Counted from the first letter of the stretch, positions 17,716-29,246 are shown. The stretch is DNA of 64,000 bases from Pseudomonas panipatensis (GCF_900099785.1 NZ_FNDS01000001.1:744001-808000); one strand, 5' to 3'. The notes: generated by a model not told the origin, from the sequence alone. A program made the numbers and translations.

Positions 17716-19254
17716 TCAGGCTACGTGCATCTTCGGCCGATGCGGATGCTGGCTGTTCAGGTAGTCGCCCAGGCGGCGTTTTTCCTTGGCGTTGAGGAAC
17801 AGTCCCAGCTTGCTGCGGCGCCAGAGGATGTCGTCGGCTTCCTCGGCCCACTCTTCGTGGCACAGGTAATCCACTTCGCGGGCGTAGAGGCCGCCACCCA
17901 GGTGTTCGCCCAGGTCGCTCAGTTGCTTGGCGTGATGCAGCAGGCGCCAGGCGCGGGTGCCGTAGCTGTTGGCCCAGCGCCGTGCCAGGTCGGCCGGCAG
18001 CCAGTCGTGGCGCTTGCCCAGTTCGTCGGCCAGCCGTTCAGGGCTGCCCAGGTGCTCGCCGCCGGGGAGCGGCGCGCTGGCGGTCCAGGCCGGGCGCATG
18101 CCGGGGAAGTACGCGTGCAGTTGTTCCAGCGCGGCTTCGGCGAGCTTGCGGTAGGTGGTCAGTTTGCCGCCGAACACCGAGAGCAACGGCGCCTCGCCTG
18201 GCGCGCCCTGGAGCGACAGGGTGTAGTCGCGGGTCACGGCCGACGGCTCGGCGGATTCGTCGTCGCACAGCGGGCGCACGCCGGAGTAGCTCCAGAGGAT
18301 GTCTTCGCGGTTCAACTGCTGTTTGAAGTGGGCGTTGACCACCGCCAGCAGGTAGTCGGTCTCTGCGTCGGTGATCGCCACCTGGGCCGGATCGCCGAGG
18401 TATTCGCGGTCGGTGGTGCCGATCAGGCTGAAGCGTTGCAGGTAGGGAATGACGAAGACGATGCGCCTGTCCTCGTTCTGCAGGATGTAGGCCTGCTCGC
18501 CTTCGTACAGGCGCGGCACCACCAGGTGGCTGCCCTGGATCAGGCGGATGCCGTAGGGCGAGCGCTGCTTGAGTTCGTCGCGCAGGAAACTCGCCACCCA
18601 GGGCCCGGCGGCATTGACCAGGGCGCGCGCGCGGATCGAGTAGAGGCTGCCGTCGCGGCGCTCCAGGTGCAGGTGCCAGAGGCCTTTGCTGCGCCGGGCG
18701 CTGACGCAGCGCGTGCGCGGGTGGATATGCGCGCCCTTTTCGTGGGCGGCCATGGCGTTGAGCAGCACCAGGCGGGCGTCGTCGACCCAGCAGTCGGAAT
18801 ACTCGAAGCCTCGTTCGATGCTGGTTTTCAGCGGGCTGCCGGCGCCGAAGCGCAGCGCGCGCGAGGCCGGCAGTTTCTCGCGCTTGCCGAGGTGGTCGTA
18901 GAGGAACAGGCCGGCGCGGATCATCCAGGCCGGGCGCAGGTGCGGACGGTGCGGGAGGATGAAGCGCAGTGGTTTGACCAGGTGTGGGGCCTTGCCCAGC
19001 AGCACTTCGCGCTCGGCCAGGGATTCGCGCACCAGGCGCCATTCGTGTTGTTCCAGGTAGCGCAGGCCGCCATGGATCAGCTTGCTGCTGGCCGACGAGG
19101 TGTGGCTGGCCAGGTCGTCCTGTTCGCAGAGGAACACCAGCAGGCCGCGACCCGCCGCGTCGGCGGCGATTCCCGCGCCGTTGATGCCGCCGCCGACGAC
19201 CGCCAGGTCGTAGACCTCAGCCAGGGGAGCGGAGCGCTTGTGGGCGTGGCTCAT
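17716..19254 (-). CDS. glpD: Glycerol-3-phosphate dehydrogenase (aerobic, FAD)
   Basis: A 512-aa membrane-associated flavoenzyme oxidising sn-glycerol-3-phosphate to dihydroxyacetone phosphate and feeding electrons to quinone. The N-terminal Rossmann motif (DLAVVGGGINGAGIAADAAG), SSKLIHGGLRYLE and ALVNAAGPWV are intact, and the length equals the Pseudomonas enzyme. The ATG at 19254 follows AGAGGA. A perfect TTCGAATTCGAA palindrome lies 37-48 bp upstream, so GlpR repression is expected. glpR follows upstream in the same direction. Confidence 0.95.
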   Translation of the reverse strand: MSHAHKRSAPLAEVYDLAVVGGGINGAGIAADAAGRGLLVFLCEQDDLASHTSSASSKLIHGGLRYLEQHEWRLVRESLAEREVLLGKAPHLVKPLRFILPHRPHLRPAWMIRAGLFLYDHLGKREKLPASRALRFGAGSPLKTSIERGFEYSDCWVDDARLVLLNAMAAHEKGAHIHPRTRCVSARRSKGLWHLHLERRDGSLYSIRARALVNAAGPWVASFLRDELKQRSPYGIRLIQGSHLVVPRLYEGEQAYILQNEDRRIVFVIPYLQRFSLIGTTDREYLGDPAQVAITDAETDYLLAVVNAHFKQQLNREDILWSYSGVRPLCDDESAEPSAVTRDYTLSLQGAPGEAPLLSVFGGKLTTYRKLAEAALEQLHAYFPGMRPAWTASAPLPGGEHLGSPERLADELGKRHDWLPADLARRWANSYGTRAWRLLHHAKQLSDLGEHLGGGLYAREVDYLCHEEWAEEADDILWRRSKLGLFLNAKEKRRLGDYLNSQHPHRPKMHVA

Positions 19255-19286
19255 GGGGCATCCTCTTGACTGGAAGTGAACGTCGA

Positions 19287-19306
19287 AATGTTCGAATTCG
19301 AAAACA
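19287..19306. promoter_or_regulatory. GlpR operator upstream of glpD
   Basis: AATGTTCGAATTCGAAAACA has a perfect TTCGAATTCGAA core and matches the Pseudomonas GlpR site pattern of TTCG / CGAA half-sites as I recall it. It lies 33-52 bp upstream of the glpD start, suitable for repression relieved by glycerol-3-phosphate. Confidence 0.82.
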
Positions 19307-19393
19307 GGATAGGTGAATGAACGAAGGCTGACCAGGCGCAGTCGGCACCGTCGGGCGTGTGCGTGGGAATTTTCAGATATGAATCCCGCGGCT

Positions 19394-20149
19394 TCAGCTG
19401 AGTTCCAGTTGCACCTTGTGTTGGGCCAGCAGGCGGGCGACGGCGCTCGGCGGTGCGCTGTCGGTGAAGACGCGGTCGACCAGGGAGATCGGTCCCAGGC
19501 GCACCATGGCGTTGCGCCCGAATTTGCTGGAGTCGGCGGCGAGGAACACTTGCCGGGCGTTGTCGATGATGGCCCGCGAAACCCGCACTTCCTGGTAGTC
19601 GTAGTCGAGCAGGCTGCCATCGTCGTCGATGCCGCTGATGCCGACCAGGGCGAAGTCGACGCGGAATTGCTGGATGAAGTCCACCGCCGCCTGGCCGACC
19701 ACGCCACCGTCGCTGCGCACCGTGCCGCCGGCGATCAGGACTTCGAAGTCGTCCTTGGCGCTGAGGGTGGCGGCGACGTGCAGGTTGTTGGTGATGATCT
19801 TCAGGTTGCGGTGGCCGAGCAGGGCGCGGGCGATGGCTTCGGTAGTGGTGCCGATGTTGATGAACAGCGAGGCATTGTCCGGCACGTGCGCGGCCACGGC
19901 CTCGGCGATGCGCTGTTTCTCGTCGCGCATCTGGTCGGCGCGGGTGTCGTAGGCGGTGTTCTCGATGCTCGAATCGTAGGCCGCGCCGCCATGGTAGCGG
20001 CGCAGCAGGCCCTGTTCGGCGAGCTGATTGATGTCGCGGCGGATGGTCTGCGGGGTGACGGCGAAGTGTTGCGCCAGCTCCTCGATGCTCAGGTAGCCGC
20101 GCTCGCGGACCCGTTCGAGGATGCTTTGCTGACGAGGGGGCAGGTTCAT
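19394..20149 (-). CDS. glpR: DeoR-family repressor of glycerol genes
   Basis: A 251-aa repressor. The N-terminal DeoR helix-turn-helix ([39 protein letters not shown]) precedes a sugar-phosphate-sensing domain with [14 protein letters not shown] and [13 protein letters not shown]. Glycerol-3-phosphate is the inducer in the family. It sits between glpK and glpD on the same strand, and its presumed operator is directly in front of glpD. The ATG at 20149 gives the usual length. Confidence 0.94.
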   Translation of the reverse strand: MNLPPRQQSILERVRERGYLSIEELAQHFAVTPQTIRRDINQLAEQGLLRRYHGGAAYDSSIENTAYDTRADQMRDEKQRIAEAVAAHVPDNASLFINIGTTTEAIARALLGHRNLKIITNNLHVAATLSAKDDFEVLIAGGTVRSDGGVVGQAAVDFIQQFRVDFALVGISGIDDDGSLLDYDYQEVRVSRAIIDNARQVFLAADSSKFGRNAMVRLGPISLVDRVFTDSAPPSAVARLLAQHKVQLELS

Positions 20150-20270
20150 CGACGGGGCTCGCGCGGTCGGGCGGGAAGCCCAAGGATGCCGCAGCGCGGC
20201 GTGGCTGTCATTGCCGTCGCGTGCCCGCCGGCCGGTCCGCGGCAAGCCCGGCGCATGCCGGCGGCGCCGT

Positions 20271-21950
<1,680 letters not shown>

Positions 21951-21998
21951 CTAAGGTTATGCTTCTGCCATCCCGTTAGCGAACCTTCCCGGAATGCC

Positions 21999-22469
21999 AT
22001 GACCCCCGCCATCGATCTGTTGAAGAAAGCCCGTGCCGAACACCGTCTGCTGAGTTACGAGCACGACCCGAAAGCCCCGTCCTACGGTCTGGAGGCCGCT
22101 GAAAAGCTCGGCCTGGAGGCGGCGCGGGTGTTCAAGACGCTGCTCGCCGCCACCGAGAAGGGCGAATTGCTGGTGGCGGTGGTGCCGGTGGCCGGCAGCC
22201 TCGACCTCAAGGCGCTGGCCCACGCCGCCGGGGCGAAGAAGGCCGACATGGCCGATCCCAACGCCGCGCAGCGCGCCACCGGCTACCTGGTCGGCGGCAT
22301 CAGCCCGCTGGGGCAGAAAAAGCGCCTGCGCACCTTCATCGACGAATCCGCCCGCGATTTCCCAAGCATCCACGTCAGCGCCGGTCGCCGTGGCCTGGAG
22401 GTGGAGTTGAGCGCCGACACCCTGGCCAGCCTGACCGCGGCGCAGTTCGCCGCCATCGGGCGTAGCTGA
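21999..22469 (+). CDS. ybaK: Cys-tRNA(Pro)/Cys-tRNA(Cys) deacylase YbaK
   Basis: A 156-aa trans-editing protein that hydrolyses misacylated Cys-tRNA(Pro). The N-terminus (AIDLLKKARAEHRLLSYEHD), the catalytic Lys region ARVFKTLLA and the substrate-pocket GYLVGGISPLGQKKRL are characteristic. It is divergent from glpK and precedes a PhzF-like gene by 94 bp. The ATG at 21999 is preferred over an upstream TTG because it aligns with the family N-terminus. Confidence 0.92.
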   Translation: MTPAIDLLKKARAEHRLLSYEHDPKAPSYGLEAAEKLGLEAARVFKTLLAATEKGELLVAVVPVAGSLDLKALAHAAGAKKADMADPNAAQRATGYLVGGISPLGQKKRLRTFIDESARDFPSIHVSAGRRGLEVELSADTLASLTAAQFAAIGRS

Positions 22470-22563
22470 GGCCGGGACTGTGCCGTTGTGAAAGATCCAC
22501 ACTGTATCGCTGCCGGCGAGGCGCGAACCGGCATGCTAGCGCTGCGCTGACTAGGAGAGCCCC

Positions 22564-23343
22564 ATGCAACTCGATTTCCATCAGGTGGATGCCTTCACCG
22601 ACCGCCCCTTCACCGGCAACCCGGCCATCGTCTACCGCCTCGATGCCTGGCTGGCCGATGAGCTGATGCAGAACATCGCCGCCGAGCACAACCTCGCCGA
22701 GACCGCCTTCGTGGTGCGCGAATCGGAAGGCTGGCGTATCCGCTGGTTCACGCCGAAGGTGGAGATGCCGTTGTGCGGGCATGCGACCCTGGCCAGCGCC
22801 CACGTGCTGTTCGAGATCTTTGGCGAACCGGGCGAGCGGCTGGAGTTCAATTCGCTGTCCGGCCCCTTGCGGGTGACCCGCGAGGATGAGCGCCTGGCCC
22901 TGGACTTCCCGGCGCTGACGCCCAGCGAAGTGGGCAGCACGGTCGAGCTGGAGCAGGCCCTGGGCGTCCATTCGGTGGATGTCCTGGGCGCCGACAAGCT
23001 GCTGGTGCTGCTGGAGTCCGAGCAGGCCGTGCGTGACTGCCAGCCCGACTTCGCGGCGCTGGCCCGGCTGCCCTGGCAGGGCGTCATCATTACCGCGCGT
23101 GGCGAAGAGCATGACTTCGTGTCGCGCTTCTTCGCCCCTGCCATCGGTATCGACGAAGACCCGGTGACCGGCTCCGCCCACTGCAGCCTGATTCCTTACT
23201 GGTCGCAGCGGCTGAACAAACTGCAGATGCGCGCCTATCAGTGTTCGGCGCGCGGTGGCGAGCTGTGGTGCCGCTTGCAGGGTGACCGGGTGATCATCGC
23301 CGGGCAGTCGCGCCTGGTGGCCAGCGGTGTGCTGAGCATCTGA
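22564..23343 (+). CDS. PhzF family epimerase/isomerase
   Basis: A 259-aa PhzF-fold protein with the signature start (QLDFHQVDAFTDRPFTGNPA), the catalytic-Glu helix EHNLAETAFVV, RWFTPKVEMPLCGHATLASA, and DEDPVTGSAHC. The fold matches diaminopimelate epimerase. Although PhzF itself isomerises a phenazine precursor, no phenazine genes are nearby and most family members have unknown substrates. GGAGAG precedes the ATG. It is probably co-transcribed with ybaK. Confidence 0.9.
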   Translation: MQLDFHQVDAFTDRPFTGNPAIVYRLDAWLADELMQNIAAEHNLAETAFVVRESEGWRIRWFTPKVEMPLCGHATLASAHVLFEIFGEPGERLEFNSLSGPLRVTREDERLALDFPALTPSEVGSTVELEQALGVHSVDVLGADKLLVLLESEQAVRDCQPDFAALARLPWQGVIITARGEEHDFVSRFFAPAIGIDEDPVTGSAHCSLIPYWSQRLNKLQMRAYQCSARGGELWCRLQGDRVIIAGQSRLVASGVLSI

Positions 23344-23409
23344 GCCCAGCTCCCGGCCCCGCTCGCCGCGCGCCGTGCATGACGGCGGCGCGCGGCCTTG
23401 CGCGGCGGG

Positions 23410-24771
23410 CTATTCGGGCAGTTCGATGATGAAGCGCGTCCAGCCGTCCGCCGATTCGCAGCGGATGGTGCCGCCGTGGGCCTGGATGATCGAGCGGCAA
23501 ATCGCCAATCCCAGGCCGGCATGCACGCCCTGGCGCTCCTGCGCGGCCGGGTCGCGGTGGTGGAAGCGGTCGAACAGGCGTGGCAACTGCTCGGCGGGGA
23601 TGGCCGGGCCCTGGTTTTCCACGCTGATCCTGCGCCCCTGCAAGCGCACGCGGATGCTGCCGCCGTCGCTGCTGAAACGCAGGGCGTTGTCCAGCAGGTT
23701 GGCCAGTACCCGGCGCAGCATGCCGCGATCGGCACGGACGCTGGCTTCGCCTTCGCGCAGCAAGCGAATGCCGCGCTCTTCGGCGATCGCTGCATAGAAT
23801 TCGAGCAGCGCGTCTACCTCATCGGCCAGCGCTAACGCTTGCCGGCCGGGGACCAGCAGGCCATGGTCGGCCTTGGCCAGCAGCAGCATGTCGTTGACCA
23901 TCGCGGTCAGGCGTTGCAGTTCCTCCAGGTTGCCGTGCAGCGCCTCGCGGTAGTCGTCCTCGCTGCGTGGCCGCGACAGCACCACCTGGGTCTGGGTGAG
24001 CAGGGCGGTGAGCGGGGTGCGCAACTCGTGGGCGATGTCCGCGGAGAACGCCGAGAGGCGCTGGAAGGCCTCTTCCAGGCGCGCCAGCATGGCATTCAGT
24101 TCGCTGGCCAGGCCGCGCAGTTCCTCGGGGAGCTGGGCGACATCCAGGCGGGTGGTCAGCGATTGCGCCGAGACCCGTGCGGCCACCTCGCGCATGCGCC
24201 GCAGCGGGCTCAGGCTGGCGCGCGTGGCCCAGGCGCCGAGCAGCGCGGTGGCCAGGGCGGAGAGCCCCATGGTCAGCCAGATCAGCCGCTGCATGTGCTG
24301 CAGGAAATGCTGGTGATGGGTGATGTCGAGCACCAGGGTCAGGCGACGGCCGGCGGGATCGCTCGGCTCCAGCGCGGCGTTCATCTCGCGGTAGGCGGGC
24401 TTGCCCGCCATCGCCATGCCCGGCATGCCCGTGCCGGCGCTGCTCATGCGCGGCATCTCATTCAGCCAGAGGCTGCCGTCGGCACCGTACAGGCGCAGGC
24501 CGAGGTCGGGATGGCGGGTCAGTTCGCGCTCCAGATCGGCGCGGTGCGCTGGCAGATCGTCAACGCCGCGGACCGGACCGAGCAGCTCGCGGAACAGCGG
24601 CAGGCGACCGGCCATGACCTGCTGGTCCAGTTCGATGAAGTGGGTTTCGCTGGCGTGGCTGAAGATCACCCCGGCGAGCAGCGAGATGGCGGCGGTGCAG
24701 GCGGCGAACAGCAGGCTCAGGCGGGCGCCGAGGGAAATGCGCGAACTCAGGATCGGGTCGCCGTGGCTCAT
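23410..24771 (-). CDS. copS: Copper-responsive sensor histidine kinase
   Basis: A 453-aa heavy-metal sensor kinase. TM1 ([18 protein letters not shown]) and TM2 (about 164-182) flank a periplasmic domain with a Met-rich stretch near residues 107-130 ([11 protein letters not shown]), a likely Cu(I) ligand cluster. HAMP, HisKA with His248 ([17 protein letters not shown]) and the ATPase domain ([14 protein letters not shown]) follow. It overlaps copR by 4 bp (ATGA) and is translated after it. Locus order copS-copR-cupredoxin-queF matches the P. aeruginosa CopRS locus. Confidence 0.88.
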   Translation of the reverse strand: MSHGDPILSSRISLGARLSLLFAACTAAISLLAGVIFSHASETHFIELDQQVMAGRLPLFRELLGPVRGVDDLPAHRADLERELTRHPDLGLRLYGADGSLWLNEMPRMSSAGTGMPGMAMAGKPAYREMNAALEPSDPAGRRLTLVLDITHHQHFLQHMQRLIWLTMGLSALATALLGAWATRASLSPLRRMREVAARVSAQSLTTRLDVAQLPEELRGLASELNAMLARLEEAFQRLSAFSADIAHELRTPLTALLTQTQVVLSRPRSEDDYREALHGNLEELQRLTAMVNDMLLLAKADHGLLVPGRQALALADEVDALLEFYAAIAEERGIRLLREGEASVRADRGMLRRVLANLLDNALRFSSDGGSIRVRLQGRRISVENQGPAIPAEQLPRLFDRFHHRDPAAQERQGVHAGLGLAICRSIIQAHGGTIRCESADGWTRFIIELPE

Positions 24772-25448
24772 GGCTGGCGTTCTTCGAGCACGTAGCCCAT
24801 GCCGCGCACGGTGTGGATCAGGCGCTGCGGAAACTCATCGTCGACCTTGGCGCGCAGGCGGCGGATGGCCACTTCGATGACGTTGGTGTCGCTGTCGAAA
24901 TTCATGTCCCAGACCGCCGAGGCGATCAGCGATTTCGGCAGCACTTCGCCGTGACGGCGCATCAGCAGTTCGAGCAGGGCGAACTCCTTGGCGGTCAGGT
25001 CGATGCGCTTGCCGCCGCGCTGCACGCGGCGGCGGATGAGGTCCAGTTCCAGGTCGGCCAGTTGCAGGGTGGTTTCCTGCAACTGCTGGCCACCGCGGCG
25101 CAGCAGGGTACGCACCCGGGCGAGCAGTTCGACGAAGGCGAAAGGCTTCACCAGGTAGTCGTCGGCGCCCTGTTCCAGGCCACGCACGCGGTCTTCCACG
25201 GCGTCGCGGGCGGTGAGGAACAGCACCGGCAGTGGCAGGCCGGCCTGGCGCACGCTACGCAGGATCTGCCAGCCGTCGCGGGTGGGCAGCATGACATCGA
25301 GGATCAGCAGGTCGTAGTCGCCGCTCAGCGCGAGTTGTTCGCCGTCGCCGCCGTCGCTGCACAGGTCGACGGCATAGCCGGCCTCGCTCAGGCCCTGGCG
25401 CAGGTACTGGCCGATGCGCGGTTCGTCTTCGACGATCAAGAGTTTCAA
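24768..25448 (-). CDS. copR: OmpR-family copper response regulator
   Basis: A 226-aa regulator with a receiver domain (phospho-acceptor Asp51 in [14 protein letters not shown], Lys in DYLVKPF) and a C-terminal winged helix ([31 protein letters not shown]). It is activated by CopS and should control the divergent cupredoxin gene. The last codons overlap copS (ATGA). A small ptrA-like gene found between copR and the cupredoxin gene in P. aeruginosa is not present in the 155-bp gap here. Confidence 0.9.
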   Translation of the reverse strand: MKLLIVEDEPRIGQYLRQGLSEAGYAVDLCSDGGDGEQLALSGDYDLLILDVMLPTRDGWQILRSVRQAGLPLPVLFLTARDAVEDRVRGLEQGADDYLVKPFAFVELLARVRTLLRRGGQQLQETTLQLADLELDLIRRRVQRGGKRIDLTAKEFALLELLMRRHGEVLPKSLIASAVWDMNFDSDTNVIEVAIRRLRAKVDDEFPQRLIHTVRGMGYVLEERQP

Positions 25449-25516
25449 CGCGGTGTCCTCCAGGCTGGCGCGTAGCGGTGCGATTCTAGCCTGCGGGGTC
25501 GGCGAGGCGGCTGAGC

Positions 25517-25532
25517 TGACATAACTGTAATC
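25517..25532. promoter_or_regulatory. Candidate CopR box
   Basis: TGACATAACTGTAATC, in the copR / cupredoxin divergent gap, resembles the imperfect inverted repeat bound by CopR/CusR regulators (ACA-Nx-TGTAAT). The left arm is degenerate, so this is a candidate only. Confidence 0.45.
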
Positions 25533-25603
25533 TTCCCGACAGGCATGCGGCAGCTGCCCTTCTTCACTATGGTGGACAACGCTTCCAATCGAGGAATACC
25601 CGA

Positions 25604-26161
25604 ATGTCCCTTCGCTATCTGTTGTCCGTCTCCTTGCTGGCCATGGCCATCGGAACCAGCCTGCCGTCCTTCGCCAGCGCCTCCGGCACCTTCGACTTCG
25701 GCAAGCCGGCCAAGGCCGAGCAGGCCAGCCGTACCATCGAGATCAAGGTCGGCGACCTGTTTTTCGAGCCCAAGGCACTCGAGGTGAAGGCGGGGGAGAC
25801 GGTGCACTTCGTGATCCGCAACGAGGGCAAGCTGCTGCATGAGTTCAATCTCGGCAGCGCCGCCATGCACGCCGAGCACCAGAAGGAAATGCAGCAGATG
25901 CAGGACATGATGGCGTCCGGCGGCATGCAGCACGACATGGGCAAGATGGACCACGACATGGGTGATATGGGCGGCATGGCCATGGGTCAGGGTCAGGGCC
26001 AGATGATGCACCATGGCGGCGGCAATACCGTGATGGTGGCGCCGGGCAAGACCGCCGAGCTGACCTGGACCTTCAGCAAGGCAACCAACCTGGAGTTCGC
26101 CTGCAACGTTCCCGGTCACTACCAGGCCGGCATGGTCGGCAGCCTGACCGTCAAACCCTGA
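25604..26161 (+). CDS. Exported His/Met-rich cupredoxin (CopI-like)
   Basis: A 185-aa periplasmic copper protein. A signal peptide (residues 1-25) is followed by a cupredoxin domain with type-1 ligands His79 (KLLHEFNLG), Cys167, His172 and Met177 ([13 protein letters not shown]). Between the first and the later ligands lies a long His/Met-rich insertion, about residues 86-137 ([17 protein letters not shown]), suited to binding several copper ions. It is divergent from copRS and followed by queF. Periplasmic copper sequestration or oxidation protection is inferred. Confidence 0.88.
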   Translation: MSLRYLLSVSLLAMAIGTSLPSFASASGTFDFGKPAKAEQASRTIEIKVGDLFFEPKALEVKAGETVHFVIRNEGKLLHEFNLGSAAMHAEHQKEMQQMQDMMASGGMQHDMGKMDHDMGDMGGMAMGQGQGQMMHHGGGNTVMVAPGKTAELTWTFSKATNLEFACNVPGHYQAGMVGSLTVKP

Positions 26162-26308
26162 TTCGGCGCTTCGCCGGCGCCCGCTGGCCGCGCGGGTCGC
26201 CGGGCTGCTGAAAGCGACCGACGATTTGTATACACTTGCCCGGCCCGCCGTTGCGGCGGGTGGAGCAGGGGCCGCCCCTGTGCCGATCCGATCCAGCAGG
26301 TCCCTGTC

Positions 26309-27139
26309 ATGCAACATCCCGCCGAACATTCGCCGCTGGGCAAATCCAGCGAATACGTCTCCACCTATGCGCCGGAGCTGCTGTTCCCCATCGCTCGCGC
26401 CACCAAGTGGGCCGAACTGGGGCTGAGCGCGCAGACGCTGCCGTATCGCGGTGTGGACATCTGGAACTGCTACGAACTGTCCTGGCTGACCCGCGGCGGC
26501 AAGCCGGTGGTGGCCATCGGCGAGTTCACCATTCCGGCGGACTCGCCGAACATCATCGAGTCCAAGTCCTTCAAGCTTTACCTCAACTCGCTGAACCAGA
26601 GCGCCTTCGATAGCCGCGAGGCCTTGCGCGAAGTGCTCGCGCGCGATCTCTCGGCCGCCGCCGGAGCGCCGGTCGGGGTGCGCCTGCGTAGCCTCGATGA
26701 GGTGGCGGCGGACGGTATCGCCAGCCTGCCGGGGACCTGTGTCGACGACCTCGATGTGACGGTAGAGCGTTACGACCAGCCGCGCCCCGAGCTGCTGCGC
26801 TGTGACGACACCCGGCGCGTCGACGAGGTGCTCTACAGCCACCTGCTGAAATCCAACTGCCCGGTCACCGGCCAGCCGGACTGGGGCACGCTGGTGGTCG
26901 AATACAGCGGCCCGGCCCTCGATCCAGTCAGCCTGCTGGCCTACCTGGTGTCTTTCCGCCAGCACCAGGACTTCCATGAGCAGTGCGTCGAGCGCATCTA
27001 CCTCGATCTGCAGCGCCTGTTGCAGCCGAGCCGGCTGACGGTCTATGCGCGCTATGTGCGCCGTGGCGGGCTGGACATCAACCCTTACCGCAGCAGCGAC
27101 AGCATCGTCCCGGACAACCGCCGGCTGGTGCGCCAGTAA
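26309..27139 (+). CDS. queF: NADPH-dependent 7-cyano-7-deazaguanine reductase
   Basis: A 276-aa enzyme of queuosine synthesis reducing preQ0 to preQ1. It is the long, bimodular (YqcD-type) form: the QueF motif [14 protein letters not shown] is in the N-terminal half and the catalytic Cys ([14 protein letters not shown]) and Asp in the C-terminal half, with [15 protein letters not shown] binding substrate. It has a strong bidirectional terminator 12 bp downstream. Position beside copRS and the cupredoxin is conserved in Pseudomonas without an obvious functional link. Confidence 0.95.
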   Translation: MQHPAEHSPLGKSSEYVSTYAPELLFPIARATKWAELGLSAQTLPYRGVDIWNCYELSWLTRGGKPVVAIGEFTIPADSPNIIESKSFKLYLNSLNQSAFDSREALREVLARDLSAAAGAPVGVRLRSLDEVAADGIASLPGTCVDDLDVTVERYDQPRPELLRCDDTRRVDEVLYSHLLKSNCPVTGQPDWGTLVVEYSGPALDPVSLLAYLVSFRQHQDFHEQCVERIYLDLQRLLQPSRLTVYARYVRRGGLDINPYRSSDSIVPDNRRLVRQ

Positions 27140-27151
27140 CGCGCGGATACG

Positions 27152-27178
27152 AAAAACCCGGCCGCGGCCGGGTTTTTT
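27152..27178. terminator. Bidirectional terminator between queF and the DUF4404 gene
   Basis: A-run, a perfect CCCGGCCG / CGGCCGGG palindrome and a T-run are symmetric, so both converging genes can stop here. Confidence 0.93.
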
Positions 27179-27191
27179 CATTTCGCAGGCT

Positions 27192-27455
27192 TCAGATGCC
27201 CATGTTCGCCAGGCTCTGCACGATGGAGCGCAGGGTGCCAGCCAGGGTCGGGTGACTGATCTCGAAGCGCTCCACTGCCAGGTTGATGCCATCCACCAGG
27301 CTTTCGTTGGTCAGCGCCTCCTCATTGCTCAGTTGCAGTTCGATGTCATCGATCAGGGACTGCAACTCGGCGCGCTGCGCGTCGTCCAGCGGGGGTTGCT
27401 GTTCCAGTTGCTCACGCAGCTTCTGCAGGGATTCGCGGAGTTCACGTGTGGGCAT
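27192..27455 (-). CDS. DUF4404 family protein
   Basis: An 87-aa acidic, wholly helical cytoplasmic protein (ELRESLQKLREQLEQQPPLD; DAQRAELQSLIDDIELQLS) of the DUF4404 family. The heptad-like spacing suggests a helical hairpin or dimer. The function is not known. It converges with queF onto the shared terminator and is preceded by GGAAACC at the start. Confidence 0.85.
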   Translation of the reverse strand: MPTRELRESLQKLREQLEQQPPLDDAQRAELQSLIDDIELQLSNEEALTNESLVDGINLAVERFEISHPTLAGTLRSIVQSLANMGI

Positions 27456-27531
27456 GGTGGTTTCCTTCTGCGGTGCCTACCCAAGATAGCCCCTGCCGTG
27501 ACGGCAGAGGTCCATCGCCATGGCAGACAGC

Positions 27532-28113
27532 TTAACTCGCCGGGCGCAGCTGTGTCTGATGCCGGTCAATTCGCAGCAGGCGCTCCAGCAGCGGAAAGAA
27601 GTACGGCAGCTCCGGGGTGCGCATGGCCGGGTCCTTGCTGAGGTCGTCCAGGCGGCGCAGGGTGATGGCGTCCTGGGCATAGGGAGCCGTGAGGAAAGCC
27701 TGCGCCGCGCTTTCCTCGAAGGCGCCGCCTTGCAGGCTCAGGCTATGCCGCGAGGCTGGCGACAGGCTGGCCTGGTAGCTCGGATCGACGGCGCACAGGT
27801 AGCGTTTGGCGGCGACGTGCAGGCGTACGGGCTGCCACACGGCTTCCGGCAGCAGGTCGCGCAGCAGATGGGCGCCGAACTCTTCATGACGCAGGTCGCG
27901 GCGTTCGATGGTGGCCGGGTCTTCGTAGAGGTGGCCGATGTCGTGCAGCAGGGCGGCGATCACCAGGCTGTCGGCACAACCGGCGCGCTCGGCCAGGGTC
28001 GCGCACTGCAAGGCGTGCTCGGCCTGGCTGACCGACTCGCCGTAGGGCTCGGCGCCATGGCTGGCGAAGCGTTCGGCCAGTTCGTCGAGGAACCTGTGGC
28101 GGGCATTGCTCAT
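27532..28113 (-). CDS. HD-domain protein of the phosphonate-degradation oxygenase type
   Basis: A 193-aa HD-fold protein similar to PhnZ-type mixed-valent di-iron oxygenases. Metal ligands are all visible: QAEHALQ, the HD pair in ALLHDIGHL, HEEFGAHLL, LHVAAKRYL, and a late Asp in RRLDDLSKDP. The start overlaps the stop of the upstream phosphonatase-like gene (ATGA at 28110-28113), so the two are translationally coupled. Phosphonate or aminophosphonate cleavage is suggested by the pair, but no phosphonate transporter is nearby. Confidence 0.8.
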   Translation of the reverse strand: MSNARHRFLDELAERFASHGAEPYGESVSQAEHALQCATLAERAGCADSLVIAALLHDIGHLYEDPATIERRDLRHEEFGAHLLRDLLPEAVWQPVRLHVAAKRYLCAVDPSYQASLSPASRHSLSLQGGAFEESAAQAFLTAPYAQDAITLRRLDDLSKDPAMRTPELPYFFPLLERLLRIDRHQTQLRPAS

Positions 28114-28853
28114 GGTTTCTCTCCTTTGGCGCGGCGGCTGGCGATGTCCTGCAGGCAGGAGTCCAGCTCGCCGAGGTGATCGATGACTGAATGCACGCCG
28201 AGGCGATACAGGCCCAGGGTTGCCTGTGCCCGTCGTTTGTCGCGCTGCAGGGGCGGCAGCGCGTCCCTTTCCGCGGTGGATAGGCCGCAAAGGGGGCTGC
28301 TCGCGGCCAGTCCGATGGTCCACAAGCCGGCGCTCAGCCCGGCCTGGAGCAGGCGCGGTTGGCCGCTGACCAGCACGCAACCGGCCAGCGTCGGGATGCC
28401 CAGCGCGATCATGGCTTGCCAGCAGGCGTCCGGCGCCGGCCATGGGCGGCCCTGGTCTACCAGCGAACCCTGGATCGCATCCCCCAGGGGCGCCGACAGG
28501 CGCTGCAACGCGCTTTCCGGCAGCTCGTCGAGCCAGGCGCAGGGGATGCCCTGTTCGTGCAGGCTGCGCAGCGCCGGCAGCGCTTCAGGGATGGTTTCGG
28601 CGTGCTCGGCGGCCGCCTCCAGGGCCTGCCGGAAAGCCTCCGCTTCAGCGGCGCCGGGCTGGCGTCCGAGAACCTGCGCCAAGGCTTGCAGGGGGGGCAT
28701 GGCGGCGACTTCGGCGAGCTGCTCGGGGGCGCACTGCGGGACGCTCTGTTGCAGGGCGCGGTGCAGGGTGCGGGCGCCGAAGTCCACGAGGTCGCCGCGG
28801 AGCCCGAAAAGCAGGGCGGTGAAGCGGGGCAGGTCGACAGGGGATGCGGGCAT
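28110..28853 (-). CDS. HAD-superfamily phosphonatase-like protein lacking the nucleophile
   Basis: A 247-aa protein with phosphonoacetaldehyde-hydrolase architecture: a VDFGART stretch near the N-terminus, a helical cap, IPCAWLDELPESAL, PAPDACWQAMIALG and LVSGQPRLLQAGLSAG. When VDFG is aligned with the phosphonatase core, the nucleophilic Asp position is occupied by Gly (LLFGLRGDLVDFG), and later acidic Mg ligands are also not evident. It is therefore probably a catalytically dead or repurposed HAD protein. It is coupled to the HD-domain gene downstream. The ATG at 28853 is preferred over a TTG at 28871. Confidence 0.78.
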   Translation of the reverse strand: MPASPVDLPRFTALLFGLRGDLVDFGARTLHRALQQSVPQCAPEQLAEVAAMPPLQALAQVLGRQPGAAEAEAFRQALEAAAEHAETIPEALPALRSLHEQGIPCAWLDELPESALQRLSAPLGDAIQGSLVDQGRPWPAPDACWQAMIALGIPTLAGCVLVSGQPRLLQAGLSAGLWTIGLAASSPLCGLSTAERDALPPLQRDKRRAQATLGLYRLGVHSVIDHLGELDSCLQDIASRRAKGEKP

Positions 28854-29246
28854 GGAGGTAGGTCTGGGCAATGGTACGACGCAGGCTAGCCGCTCAATGT
28901 GACGTTACGGTGAAGCGCCGCGGGCGATCGGCTGTTGGCGCCGGGTCAGGCATTCCGGCGCGTGGCTGCGCTGGATTTCGTCCCGGGCGCGCGCTGCCCG
29001 GGACGCGTTGCGCCCGGCAAGAGCGCGGACCCTTGGCTATCGTGAACGTATCGGTTGCGATAGCGAGCGGCTGTCAGTGGCAGGCTTTTCTGTGGACTCG
29101 GCAGGTCGGGCGTTGCGCAACATGCAACAGAGTGTGTTCGTACCGGGAATATTCCTGGTGTCATCAAACTGAGCGCGTATCTATATACTGCGCACCGGCA
29201 AGGGCCGGTTCAGCGGCTCGATTGGTCATACACAGGAGATACATCG
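28854..29246. other. Gene-free stretch upstream of mlaA
   Basis: These 393 bp contain no credible gene on either strand. A TATACT -10-like element lies at 29184-29189, about 60 bp before the mlaA start, without a good -35. In P. aeruginosa two further small genes lie in this interval, as I recall, and they are absent here. Confidence 0.5.

Noticed and set aside
17665..19269. A 534-codon plus-strand frame opposite glpD
   Set aside because: Shadow of glpD; composition typical of antisense frames in GC-rich DNA.
22564..23343. Phenazine biosynthesis cluster
   Set aside because: The PhzF-fold gene stands alone with ybaK; no other phz genes are present.
25445..27292. A 615-codon minus-strand frame across the cupredoxin and queF
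   Set aside because: Antisense to two well-recognised genes and without ribosome-binding site or family.
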